Shown: in pieces, positions 1 through 10,100 of the stretch
Layout: each line of letters begins with the position of its first letter
Numbering within the stretch: position 1 is the stretch's first letter
DNA from: Deinococcus hopiensis KR-140
GTDB lineage: Bacteria; Deinococcota; Deinococci; Deinococcales; Deinococcaceae
Direction of reading: 5' to 3'
DNA length: 64,000 nucleotides
Assembly (NCBI RefSeq): GCF_900176165.1
Contig: NZ_FWWU01000011.1
Location: 226,939-290,938 of the forward strand
Program-made: the position numbers and the translations under genes
The notes under the pieces: model-generated
Database searches by the model: none
Told to the model about the DNA's origin: nothing
Seen by the model: the letters and a program-made list of their open reading frames with translations, nothing else

Positions 1-164
1 TTTGCCGAGCTCGGGGATGTCGAGGGGAACTTCGACCAGGACAGATTTCCACTCTCTTATCCTTCAGGGGTCTGAACGCCTACGCCTGTGGCAGGTGAGC
101 CACCCAGGCGTCCAGGACGGGCCAGTCTCCGCCACTTCCGCGCTTCACCAGTACCGCTGTTCCC

Positions 165-1122
165 GACAAACTGCATAGGGGCTTGCCCCGGTTGCGCATC
201 CTCTCCGTTGCGCCGCTTTGCGTGCCGTGAACTGCTCGAATTCTACCGGGGTCCGGAAACCCACAGGAGAGGGCCGTTGTTGCCGGTTATAGAAGATGTT
301 CCCATCCCCAAAGGTCTGTCACCGGCCCTCCTGGCGCGTCTGGAACATGTGATTCAACAGCAGTTCCCGCTGCAGTGGCCAGAAGAAGCGCTCCTCAGCA
401 GCCTTGGTGAAACAGTCTCCTTTTTTGCCTATGCTCGCCAGCACGCACCGCGCTTCCGGGGCGTCCGGGCAGGTCCGGCGCGTATATCGGCTTTGCCCCT
501 CTCACTCCGGTGGATCAGTCAGGGCGGGGGGTGCCGCCGGTCAAGGGTCATGTTCAGCGCCAGGAGCGGGAGGTCACCGACCAGCCCTTCTCCCACCGAC
601 CAGTCCACCACCGGCCGGGTGAGCAGTCCAGCCGCCCGTAAGGGAGAGCCGGCCCTCTCGTGTGGGCGGGTTCGGCATGCCCGCGATCCACACCGCACTG
701 GGTGACGTGAGCTTGGAGTGGCCGCCTACCAGGTCCTCGGCGGGCAGATGCGCTGGGTCCACCTCGGTGGTGGTTTCGTCCTTTTTGCGGATCTTGCACC
801 GCAGCTCCGCGCCGCACGCGGCGGGCCGCCCGGCGACAGGAGCAGCCCGTTCCAGCAGCGCGCAACGAGGCGCCCACCGGTCCTTGGCCAAGAGGGTCTC
901 CGCTTTTTTCAGCTTGTCACGCTCCTGCTGGCTGGTCTCCAACTCGCGTTGCAGCCGCTTGATCTCCGCCTGCTTGGGGATCAGCCCCTGCTTCCCGCGC
1001 TCAGGAAAAGCCGCCTGGCCATGGCTTTCGGACTCCTCGCCGTACCCCTTTCGCTCTCCAACAGCCCGCCCCGCTCTGGTTGTCGGGGTCTCCTCAGGCA
1101 CGCGAAAGCGAAGTACTCCCAC
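165..1122 (-). pseudogene. Decayed IS3-family transposase (orfA and orfB remnants)
   Basis: The minus strand carries pieces of an IS3-type orfA/orfB transposase in several frames. Near 1000-900 is an orfA-like C-terminus with the heptad-rich segment IKRLQRELETSQQERDKLKK. Near 690-600 is an orfB-like fragment in which REGPALPYGRLDCSPGRWW matches the usual 'LYLAVVLDLFSRRVVGW' block in degraded form. At about 285-165 is a C-terminal FYNRQQRPSPVGFRTPVEFE segment, close to the FYNxxRxHSALGYxSPxEFE end of IS3 orfB. Frameshifts separate the pieces and no intact frame spans them, so the element is dead. The exact ends were not found. Family assignment rests on these motifs only. Confidence 0.6.
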
Positions 1123-1138
1123 TTCTCAGGCGTGCTTG

Positions 1139-4100
1139 TCAGTGGACGGTGGGCAGGGTGAAAGAGAAGGTGCTGCCTTCGCCGGGTGTGGAGGTGAGCC
1201 ACATCCGACCACCGTGCCGCTCGATGATCTTGCGGGCGACGGCCAGACCAATCCCACTTCCCTCGTACTGGTCACGGTGGTGCAGGCGCTGGAAGATGGC
1301 GAAGATGCGCTCGTGGTATTCCGACTCGATGCCGATGCCGTTGTCGCGCACGTCGAACTGCACCATTCCCCCGCGCCGCTCCCCCGACACGCGCACTTCG
1401 GGGAGGCGGCCGGGCGCGCAGAACTTCAGGGCGTTCCCGAGGAGATTCTGGAACACCTGGCGGAGCAGCGTGGCGTTGCCCAGAACGAACGGCAGGCCGT
1501 CCACGACGACGCGCGCTCCCGTCGCCCCGATTTGTGCGCCGAGATCCAACACCACCTCGGCGACGATCCGGGCCGTGTCCACCCGTTCGGCAGGTGCCTC
1601 GCGCGTGCCCACGCGCGAAAAGGCCAGAAGGTCCTGGATGAGGCGCGCCATACGTTCCGTGCCGCGGGTGATGTGTCCGGCGTACACCTGCGCCTGGTCG
1701 TCGAGCTGCGCTGCGTAGCGGGTCGTGAGAAGCTGGGAGAAGCTGGTGACGGTACGCAACGGCTCCTGGAGATCGTGCGAAGCCACGTACGCGAACTGCT
1801 CCAGTTCCTGGTTGCTGCGCTCCAGTTCACGGGTGCGCCGAGCGAGTTGCGCGACGCTCAGAGCGCGTTCCATCGCGAGACCCAGGCTGCGCACCACGGT
1901 CTCGAGAACCGCCCGCTCGGCCGCGCTCCAATCGCGGGGCTGGAACGACACAATGCCGAACACGCCGCGCGGCGTACCGTTCACGAACACCGGCAGGGCC
2001 GCGAGGGCACCGCGCCGCGCCCGGAAGCCCCCGAAGCGGTCCGTGCCCGGGTCGTACTCGCTGACGTAATACGCCTCACCCGTCGACCAGGGTTGAAAGA
2101 GACTGCGGGTCTCCTCAAGGTGAAGCCCACGTTCCACAGCCGCTTGCAACTCAGCGTCGCGGCGGTCTCCGACCTGGCTCCGAAGGTGCCAGCGGGGCAC
2201 GCCGTCGGCGATCTCGGGCTCATAGTAGGCGGCGTAGCCGCCCGGGACGAGCGGCAGAACAAGTTGCTGCGCGCGGGGCACGAGCGCGACGGGATCGTCG
2301 ACGATGCTGAGGTCGCGCGTGAGGGCCGCGAAGCCTTCCAGAAAGCGCGTACGGGCGTCGAGCGCCTCGTTCTGTGCGGCGAGGCGCGCCGCGGCCGCGC
2401 CGCGCTCCAGGGCCAGGGTGAGGCCGCGCCCCACCGCGCGCACGACCGCCTTCTCCGGCTCAGTCCACTCCCGTTTGGACTTGAAGGCCGTGGAGAGCAT
2501 CGCGGGTACCTCGCCGTCCACGACCAGCGGATAGAGGGAGGTGGTGCCGTACTCCTGCGAGTTCTCCACGCCGCCCCGCTCGGGGTCCCAGGCGTCGATG
2601 AACAGCGGCTCGCGCTTCCTGGCGGTTTGCGCGAACACCGGCAGGTCTGCGGGGAGGCCCGCGGTCACAACGCGTACGACTTCCGGGGACATGTCCTCGC
2701 TGTGGACGCGCGCCTTCCACAGGCCGTTCTCAAGGGCATAGACGGCCACGCTCGCATCACCGAAGCGGGCACGCAGCACCTCAATCGCCTCGTGCGCGAG
2801 GTTGCCCAGATCGGTGGTTGTGCCGACCGCCTCGGAGAAGCGGGCGAAGGCGTCCAAGGCTGCGTTGCGCTCTTCCAGCTCCGCCGTACGCAGAGCAACG
2901 CGGCGTTCGAGCTCAGCGCGCGCGCCGAGTTCGCGCGCGGCCGCCTCGCGCCGCAGACGCGCGAGCTCGAGGTGGGTGGTCACGCGCGAGCGAAGCTCCC
3001 TCGCCGAGAAGGGCTTGACGAGGTAGTCGTCTGCCCCCGCCTCCAGGCCGCCGAGGCGGGCCTCCTCACCCGCACGCGCCGAGAGGAGGATGACCGGGAC
3101 GTGCCGCAGCGCGGGGTCCTCCCGCAGCGCAGCGAGCAGGCCAAAGCCGTCGAGATTCGGCATCATCACGTCGCTTAGCACGAGGTCCGGCGCCCAACCG
3201 CGCGCGGCCTCCAGAGCCTGGGCCCCGTCTGGGACCGCCTGCACGTCGTAGGCGTCCCCGAGCAGTCGGCGCACATAGTCGCGCAGGTCCGCGTTGTCAT
3301 CCGCGAGGAGGATGCGCGCCTGCGCGCCGCCCATGGTGGAAGCTTCGGGCAGACCAGGAGCCTCTTCGCCCCACACGGCGGCCTCCTCCAGGAAGGCCAC
3401 ACTGGTCCGGCTGATACCGCCGGGAGCGCGCGCCGCATCAGACACGCGCTCTGCCGGGAGGTGCGCGTGGCCGAGCGGCAACTCGACGGTAAAGGTGGTG
3501 CCCTCCCCGACAGCGCTGGTGACGCCGATGAGGCCACCATGCAGGCCCACGAGTTCCCGCACAAGCGCGAGGCCGATTCCGGTGCCCTCGAAGGAGCGGC
3601 CTCGCGCGCCCTCGACGCGGTGGAAGCGCTCGAAGACCCGCGGGAGTTCCGCCTCGGGAATGCCGGTGCCGGTGTCCGCGACGCTCAGGACCGCGCGGCC
3701 ACCTTCACGGCGCAACGTGACGTGGATCTCGCCGTGAAAGGTGAACTTGAAGGCGTTGGAAAGGAGGTTGAGTACGACCTTCTCCCACAGGGTGCGGTCC
3801 ACGTAGGCGGGCTCTCCCAGGGGCCCGCAGTCCACCCTGAGGCGCAGCCCGGCACCCTCCACGAGAGACCGAAAGGCGCTCGCGAGGTCGGCCGTGAAGG
3901 CCGTGAGGTCGGTCGGCTCGAAGGTTGCCTCGGCGCGTCCGGCCTCAATGCGCGTGAAGTCCAGCATGGTATTCACGAGCTTCAGGAGGCGCTGGGCGTT
4001 GCGGTGGGTGACCTCCACCTCGCGCCGCTGGTCAGGCGCGAGCGCCCCGGGGCGGGAGAGGAGTTCCTCCAGCGGCCCGAGCATCAGGGTGAGGGGCGTG

Positions 4101-5194
4101 CGGAACTCGTGGCTGACGTTCGAGAAGAAGGTCGTCTTGGCGCGGTCGAGTTCCGCAAGGGCTTCGGCGCGCCGCCGCTCCTCCTCGTAGGCGTTCGCGC
4201 TGGCCAGGCCGGTCGCCACCTGCCCGGCAAAGAGGCCCAGAAAGCCGCGGTAGCCCTCGTCGAGGGGGCGGTACGGATTGAGGCCTGCGACGAGCACGCC
4301 AGCCGCGCTCACCTGTCCGGGCCGTGCGAGCGGCAGCGCGAGGGCCTGCGCGGGTGGCTGATCCCAGGACCCTGCTGGAAGCGGACCAAAGGGGGCCAGG
4401 TCGGAAAAGGGCGGCGAATCGGGGGCGTCCCACGTCACCTCCAGCGGCCAGGCTTCCCCAAGCTTGCGGGTCGGAGCGCCGGAACCTGCGACCGAGACCA
4501 GGTGCGCTCCCGGCCCGTCCTCGTCGGCCAGGTAGATCAGGGCGAAGGGCAGATCGTGTCCATCGGAGTCGAGGCAGGCCTCCACGGCCGCGAGCACGTT
4601 CCGGGTGGTACGGGCCTCGCTCATGCGCGCCGCAAGGTCGCGCAGCGTACGCAGCCGCCGCTCGCCGACGACCCGTTCGCTCTCCTCCGTAACGACGCAG
4701 AGCATGCCAGCGGTGCGTCCCGCGTCGTCCGCCACGGGGCTGTACGAGAAGGTGTGGTAGGTCTCCTCCTGGAAGCCGCTGCGCTCCAGAAACAGCATCA
4801 GGCCCTCGTCCCAGGTGGCTCGGCCGGTGCCGAGCACCTGCGCGATACGCGGCCCGATATCCTTCCAGATTTCCGCCCAGACGACGTCCGCGCGGGCCCC
4901 AAGCGCCCAGTCCCCCTTGACGCCAAGCGTCGGGAGGTACGCGTCGTTGCAGAAGAACGTGAGGTCCTCGCCCCAGGCCATCCACATGGCGAAGCGCGAC
5001 GTGAGCATCGTCCGGATAATTGTCTTGAGGCTCTGCGGCCACGCCTCGGATGGCCCGAGAGATGTGGCTGCCCAGTTGTGAACGCGCATCCGGGCGCTCA
5101 TCTCACCGTCGCCAACAAAGACGTCGTGGGTGTCTGGAAGGGGAGGGGATTTCGGCGGTTGACTCATCATGGGAAAAGGGCGAAACGCTCCCAT
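1139..5194 (-). CDS. Hybrid sensor histidine kinase with two kinase cores and an internal receiver
   Basis: A 1351-residue signalling protein without clear membrane segments, so probably cytosolic. Domains in order: PAS (about 30-170), GAF (175-335), HisKA with His362 in SHEFRTPL, HATPase (about 465-580, with DTGTGIP and GTGIGLAL boxes), receiver (about 625-740, phospho-acceptor Asp675 in LSDVMMP), two GAF-like domains (770-930 and 950-1100), a second HisKA with His1140 in ASHDLQEPL, and a second HATPase (NGIGIE, GSGIGLAV). The second core is of the bacteriophytochrome-like type common in deinococci. The ligand is unknown. The start is uncertain: the first ATG has no strong ribosome site, and ATGs lie 8 and 9 codons downstream. 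No partner response regulator is adjacent. Confidence 0.9.
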   Translation of the reverse strand: MGAFRPFPMMSQPPKSPPLPDTHDVFVGDGEMSARMRVHNWAATSLGPSEAWPQSLKTIIRTMLTSRFAMWMAWGEDLTFFCNDAYLPTLGVKGDWALGARADVVWAEIWKDIGPRIAQVLGTGRATWDEGLMLFLERSGFQEETYHTFSYSPVADDAGRTAGMLCVVTEESERVVGERRLRTLRDLAARMSEARTTRNVLAAVEACLDSDGHDLPFALIYLADEDGPGAHLVSVAGSGAPTRKLGEAWPLEVTWDAPDSPPFSDLAPFGPLPAGSWDQPPAQALALPLARPGQVSAAGVLVAGLNPYRPLDEGYRGFLGLFAGQVATGLASANAYEEERRRAEALAELDRAKTTFFSNVSHEFRTPLTLMLGPLEELLSRPGALAPDQRREVEVTHRNAQRLLKLVNTMLDFTRIEAGRAEATFEPTDLTAFTADLASAFRSLVEGAGLRLRVDCGPLGEPAYVDRTLWEKVVLNLLSNAFKFTFHGEIHVTLRREGGRAVLSVADTGTGIPEAELPRVFERFHRVEGARGRSFEGTGIGLALVRELVGLHGGLIGVTSAVGEGTTFTVELPLGHAHLPAERVSDAARAPGGISRTSVAFLEEAAVWGEEAPGLPEASTMGGAQARILLADDNADLRDYVRRLLGDAYDVQAVPDGAQALEAARGWAPDLVLSDVMMPNLDGFGLLAALREDPALRHVPVILLSARAGEEARLGGLEAGADDYLVKPFSARELRSRVTTHLELARLRREAAARELGARAELERRVALRTAELEERNAALDAFARFSEAVGTTTDLGNLAHEAIEVLRARFGDASVAVYALENGLWKARVHSEDMSPEVVRVVTAGLPADLPVFAQTARKREPLFIDAWDPERGGVENSQEYGTTSLYPLVVDGEVPAMLSTAFKSKREWTEPEKAVVRAVGRGLTLALERGAAAARLAAQNEALDARTRFLEGFAALTRDLSIVDDPVALVPRAQQLVLPLVPGGYAAYYEPEIADGVPRWHLRSQVGDRRDAELQAAVERGLHLEETRSLFQPWSTGEAYYVSEYDPGTDRFGGFRARRGALAALPVFVNGTPRGVFGIVSFQPRDWSAAERAVLETVVRSLGLAMERALSVAQLARRTRELERSNQELEQFAYVASHDLQEPLRTVTSFSQLLTTRYAAQLDDQAQVYAGHITRGTERMARLIQDLLAFSRVGTREAPAERVDTARIVAEVVLDLGAQIGATGARVVVDGLPFVLGNATLLRQVFQNLLGNALKFCAPGRLPEVRVSGERRGGMVQFDVRDNGIGIESEYHERIFAIFQRLHHRDQYEGSGIGLAVARKIIERHGGRMWLTSTPGEGSTFSFTLPTVH

Positions 5195-5429
5195 GGTATA
5201 GGGTTACGACCCCCGTATGACCGCCGCGGCTTCCCAGGTCCAACAACGGGTAAGGGGACGCAGGGCTGGAGGCACATTCTGGACGGACGTGAACGGTGCC
5301 TGATTCAGAGCCTTGCTCCGTGCACTTTGACCGAGGGCTGAACCTTACGGCAGCGCATGCCCGTCCACGTGATTCCCTCCTCGCCAACCTCCACCCAGGC
5401 GGCGAGGTCGTGGGTCCTGACCGCCGTAC

Positions 5430-5860
5430 TCCTCACCGTGCTCCTGGAGCGCGCAAACGTGATGCTGCGTCATCGGCGGTCAGCGTCCAGCCGGCTTGCG
5501 TGTGCGCCAGAGACGAGATGTGGGTCTGCGTGTGAATCTCCAGGTTCTGCGCCGGCGCTTTGCCCAGAGCACCCATGCCCCGCGCGCCGACATGGCGCGG
5601 GTGCCCGTCACGCGCAGACGTCACCTCGCCCGCCTGCCACCGCGAGAACTGCCGGATCCACGCGCTGCAGCCAGCCTTCCGTGGGCCCCCGCTGCAACCC
5701 CGCGTCGCGGCCCGTCCTGAGACACCGCGGACCTCGTCGAGCGGCTGGAACCGGTCCCTACGGCGGCCCGCGCCCTGCCCGCCATGAGGCCACCCACACC
5801 CAGACCGAGCACCAGAACGTCACCCACCGCCGAAAAGTGTATGGCCGGGTAGGCAGCGTG
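5430..5860 (-). pseudogene. Possible FAD/NAD(P)-binding oxidoreductase remnant
   Basis: On the minus strand a fragment reads GDVLVLGLGVGGLMAGRA, a GxGxxG dinucleotide-binding start as in flavin amine oxidase or renalase-like proteins. Further along, in a different frame, is RGMGALGKAPAQNLEIHTQTHISSLAHTQAGWTL, which resembles the 'pGM..L...LA..l.i...t.V..l....ggW.L' region of the same family. The two pieces are out of frame and the C-terminal half is missing, so this is a relic if the reading is right. The call is by motif only. Confidence 0.4.
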
Positions 5861-6103
5861 ACTGCAACAAGCGCCGCCGCGTGAAGTCACCCGTGATTGA
5901 CCGCAGCTGGCACGTTTATAACGACGGCGGCACGCGGCATGAGGGCCACCCGACCTTCTCGGGCTGGACCGGCGCAGCCTCAGACGCAGCAGGTCCGGCA
6001 GGTGAGCGGCGCCCGCGTCCGGGCGGCACCTCTTCCGAAGCGGGGACCGAGGCGGTCCTCATGGGTCTCCGCCTGGTACCCGGTGGTGCCGCGGCACGAA
6101 AGA

Positions 6104-6123
6104 AGGCGGCCTCTGGGCCGCCT
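6104..6123. terminator. Perfect 8-bp hairpin with a weak T-rich tail
   Basis: AGGCGGCC and GGCCGCCT flank a 4-base loop and are followed by TGATTTCTT. This is the form of a rho-independent terminator reading on the plus strand, but no intact gene lies upstream. Confidence 0.45.
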
Positions 6124-6385
6124 TGATTTCTTGAATATAGGGCGTTATTCAATGCATGTCAAATTATGCAGCCGGAAGGCCAGGAATCCTGGGGGCGTTT
6201 TCCAGTTGAACGCCCATCCGGCGGCCGGGGGCAACGTGCCCTGGGTGCTTCCGCCGATTGCGCCCTGCCTGACGCCAGGCGCTCCGCCATCCCCGTACGT
6301 CGCTCTGGCCCCACAACCCCCGTAAATCAGATCCGGCATTCGCCAAAAGCTGAACAGACCACGCCCGAGCGCTCCAGATTCAGGC

Positions 6386-6518
6386 GCTCTTATACGGTCT
6401 CCGGATAGTCCACTACAGCCCCTCCGCTCCGGTGAGTCCATGCCTATCGGTCACCGTTTTTCCTGCTCGCTCCGCTCAGGTCAACCCGCTACTCCATATA
6501 GGATGAACCGGAATCTTA
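6386..6518 (+). repeat. Dispersed intergenic repeat, copy 1
   Basis: Shares the blocks ATACGGT-TCCGGAT, CGCTCCGGTGA, ACCGTTTTTCCTGCTC, TCCGCT and AACCGGAATC with copies at 11423-11582, 54808-54942 (inverted) and 59910-60040. All copies are intergenic. Confidence 0.65.
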
Positions 6519-6756
6519 TTACACCCGCATGATGGCGTCCGCCCAGACCTGCGCAGGAGGGCGAACTTCTTACGCAGGTACCCGGCCAGTACCCCCCGGT
6601 TTCCATGAGCACGCCCCGTCCACGTGGAGGCACCGGGCAGAAGTCGGACACGGTGACTGCCCCTGGGAAGAGCGCTGCCAGCTTCCACGATGTGGACTTT
6701 CAGGGCGAGCTGACGGCCGCGCAAGGCCCGGCGGAAGGGTCCGTTGGAGCGGGCTC
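6519..6756. other. Decayed DNA, possibly a transposase tail
   Basis: The minus strand has short broken frames (for example LALKVHIVEAGSALPRG) that hint at a DDE transposase 'GLKVHxxVD' block, but I cannot assign a family. No intact gene. Confidence 0.25.
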
Positions 6757-7170
6757 TCATGCTGACGCCCGTCCCATCCAGTGACGCAAGATGCCCTGTA
6801 CGGCCTGCATGAACGCTTCGAATTCCAGGGGCTTCGTAACGTAAGCGTCCGCACCTGCCGCGAGGTTCAGTTCGGCATCGTGTGAGGCTGCGGAGCTGCT
6901 GAACACCACCACTGGCAACGACTTCAACGCCGAGTCGCTGCGAAGCTCCCGCAACACTTCCACGGCATTCCGGCGGGGCGTGTTGGCGTCCATCAGCACA
7001 ATACCCATGGCTGGCCTGTCCATGTAAGGCCCTTCACGTTTTAGGAAGGCGAGTGCGTCCACGCCGTCCCGAACGACGTGGAGACGCACCTCCATGTCCA
7101 GGTCCGCGACGGCCTCCTGAACCAACAGCACGTCTCCCTCCATGTCCTCCACCAGCAGCACTTCAAACAT
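6757..7170 (-). CDS. Single-domain response regulator (CheY/Rcp1-like)
   Basis: A 137-residue stand-alone receiver domain without output domain. It begins MFEVLLVEDMEGD, with the acidic pair near residues 8-9. The likely phospho-acceptor is Asp61 in VLMDANTP, the Ser switch lies in VVFSSSA, and Lys in VTKPLE completes the active site. The ATG at 7170 is chosen rather than upstream in-frame codons because the receiver fold starts there and the codon overlaps the end of the upstream kinase gene by 8 bases (ATGTTTGA), which suggests translational coupling. It resembles the small regulators that pair with phytochrome-type kinases. The partner is almost certainly the overlapping kinase. Confidence 0.9.
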   Translation of the reverse strand: MFEVLLVEDMEGDVLLVQEAVADLDMEVRLHVVRDGVDALAFLKREGPYMDRPAMGIVLMDANTPRRNAVEVLRELRSDSALKSLPVVVFSSSAASHDAELNLAAGADAYVTKPLEFEAFMQAVQGILRHWMGRASA

Positions 7171-10100
7171 CGGCGCCGCCCACGCTGGGCAGCGTGAAAT
7201 GCACCGTCGTGCCCACCCCGGGCGTGGACTCAAGCCACACCCGGCCGCCGTGACGTTCCGCTATTTTGCGGACGATAGACAGCCCGAGGCCCGTTCCCTC
7301 GTATTCGTCGCGCGTATGAAGCCGCTGGAACATGCCGAACACCCGCTCGTGGTACTTCAGCGGAATGCCAATTCCATTGTCACGCACGTGGAAGTGCCAG
7401 ACAGCCCCCTCCTCCTGGGCCCCCACCTGGATCTCGGGCGTCACGCCAGGCCGGCGGAACTTCACGGCGTTCCCTATCAGATTCTGAAACAATTGTGTGA
7501 GTTCACGCTCGTCTCCCAGCACGGTGGGAGATTCAGCGACAGTGACCTGAGCGCCGGCAGCTTGAACCGCTGCGCTGATGTTGCTCAGCGCCTCCCTCAA
7601 GGGACCTTCCGTACGCACGGGCCGCAGCGGGTCACGATCGGCGTTCAGGCGCGAAAACACCAGCAGGTCGTCAATCAGCTGCTTAAGCCGCACGGTGCCC
7701 CCTATGACCATCGAGAGGTACTGCCGGCCACGGTCGTCAAGCACGTTGGCATACCGCCGCTCGATCAGCCCACTGAAACTGGCGATGGTGCGCAGCGGTT
7801 CTTGCAGGTCATGGCTGGCCACGAAGGCAAACCGCTCCAGTTCCGCGTTGCTGCGCTGGAGTTCCCGGTTGGTGGCTTCCAGCGTGTCCCTCTGCTCCTG
7901 CAGATTCGTGGCCGCTTCCGCCCGTTCCAAGGCCAGGGCGAGCGCCGCCGCGCCGCGCCTCAGCAAGTCGCGCTGCCCCTCAGACCACTCACCTCCCCCT
8001 GCCCGCCAGGCGACCACCGCACCCACCACAGGGCCATCGCTCGTCAGCACCGGTTCAATTGCGCATGCCATACCGTCGAGCCCAGGCGCGTGCTCTGGCG
8101 CGCGCGCGTAATCCTCCAGGTAGACCGGCTGGCCGGACGCCACGACCTGAGCGAGCACCGGTGTATCGGCCATGGCGCGTTCCTTCTGCTCCAGCGTAAC
8201 CCGGACGACGTCAGGCACCTCACCCCAGATGGTGATGGGTTTTGCGTGAGGCCCGGCGACTGGTACCACCATCAGGGCCGTTACCCCCAGCGCAGGCCCC
8301 AGGGTTTCCAGCGCCTGCACGACCACCTCGTCAGGCAAGGTAACGACCTGCAGGGCGTCGCCCAGGGCAGCCAGCACTTCGGCGCGGCCCCGCGCCTCCT
8401 CGCGTTCCTGTTCAGCCCGTGCCCGGTCGCTGACGTTGATCGCCACGCCCACCATGCCACTCACCTGTCCGCGCTGATCCCGCATCGGCTGGTACCAGCT
8501 TTCGAGGGTGATGCCCCGCAACGTGCCGATCTCGTGGACTTCCTCGCCAGCCAACGCGCGCTTCATCGGCTCCAGCACCTCCGGCACCTGGCGGTAGAGG
8601 TCAAGGGCATTCTGTCCGACCAGTTCGTTGGGCTGCCGGCCCAGCGCGGAAAGCGCGGCACCGGCCGAAATAAGGTAGTGGCCCTCGGCGTCCAGGGCGA
8701 ACAGAATCAGCGGCGCGCTGGACACCACCGCCTGCAAGACGGCGGCGAGGCGACGTTCCTCACTGATGATGCGGCCCTCGGGAATCAGCAAGATCACCTC
8801 GCCCCGCTCATCGCGCACGGGCTTGAGGGAGAAGTCGATGGTGGCGGCGTGACCACCCGCATCCAGGATGTCCACGTCGTAGCGCACCGTCTCACCCGCT
8901 GCAGCTCGGCGCAGGGCGTCACGCAGTTCCTGACGGCCCTCCTCGGAATGCCGCCACCATGGCCCAGCCCAGAAAGGTTGACCGATCACCTCGTGCGGCT
9001 GCGTTCCCGCAAATTCGAGGGCGGTGCGGTTCGCCTCGATGAGCCTGCCTTCTGGATCAAGCAGGCCAATCAGCTGAAACTGGCTGTCGAAGATGCTCCG
9101 GAAGCGCCGCTCGCTCTCCTGGAGGTCGCGCGTCCGTTCCTGGATTCGGTGCTCCAGGAACGCATTGAGGTCCTGCAAGGTCCGCTGGGCCTCCACCTGC
9201 TCGGTGATGTCCGTATGCACCCCCACCCACTCCCGGAGACTGCCGTCCCCGTTCAGGACGGGCACGGCGCGTACATGGAAGTGACGGTAGATGCCGCCTC
9301 CAGCGCAGACGCGGTGTTCGACCTCGAAAGTTGTGCGGCCCGCGACGGCGTGCCGCCACGCTTCCAGGGTAAAGGCGCGATCGTCCGGATGGAGGGCTGC
9401 TGACCAGCCGTACCCCTCGTACTCGCCGCGCGTCTGCCCAGTCAGCGCGGCCCAGCCAGGCTGCTCACCGAGCATCTCGCCACCAGGGCTGTTCGTCCAG
9501 ACGACCTGCCGGGTCGCGTCGATAAGCGAGCGGTACCGCTGCTCGCTGTGGTCGGCCGCCTCATGCAACTGGGCATTGTCCAGCGCGAGCGCCGCCCGGC
9601 CCGCCAGCGCCTGGGCCAATTCCAGGTCGGCCTCGCCGTACATCCGGGACGGGTGCGTCGTGGCGAGGCCCAGCACTCCGATGTTCCGGCCATGGATGGT
9701 GAGCGGCACATTCATCACCGAGTGGAGGCCCATGACGTAGAACGCGTCACGAAGCTCGCTCTCGGGCAGCGCGTCCATGATGCCGGGCGGAACGGTGGGC
9801 ACCAGCACAGGATGACCGGTCTGCAGCACCCAGGCGGGCGAGCCGGGCGCCTCTGGGTCATGCGGGACCTGGGCCAGGAACCAGTGCAGCAGCTTCACTT
9901 TCTCAGGGTCTGGGTGGGCCGCCGCAACGGCGACCATCCGACCGGTATCGTCCGGCAGGTATACGGCAGCCCAGTCCGCGACATGCTGGATGGCCAGCGC
10001 CGTGATCCGTTCCAACGTCGCCGTGACGTCGAGCGACTTGGCAAGGGCAGTGCCGGCCTCGGCCAGCAAGGCGGCCCGCGCGTGCGCGGCATGCTCGGCG

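Larger units (their letters stand above)
5195..6385. other. Gene-poor stretch with decayed coding sequence
   Basis: No intact gene is visible. It holds a likely oxidoreductase relic (listed separately, about 5430-5860) and a terminator-like hairpin at 6104-6123. The remaining reading frames are short, Arg/Pro-rich and without recognisable motifs. Confidence 0.5.

Noticed and set aside
1139..3178. Long plus-strand frames opposite the sensor kinases (for example 662-3178 and 3461-5341)
   Set aside because: They are antisense shadows caused by high GC codon bias; they lack recognisable domains, while the minus-strand frames are full of kinase motifs.
7142..9403. A 753-residue plus-strand frame opposite the second kinase
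   Set aside because: No ribosome site, domain or motif; the minus strand encodes a clear GAF/PAS kinase.
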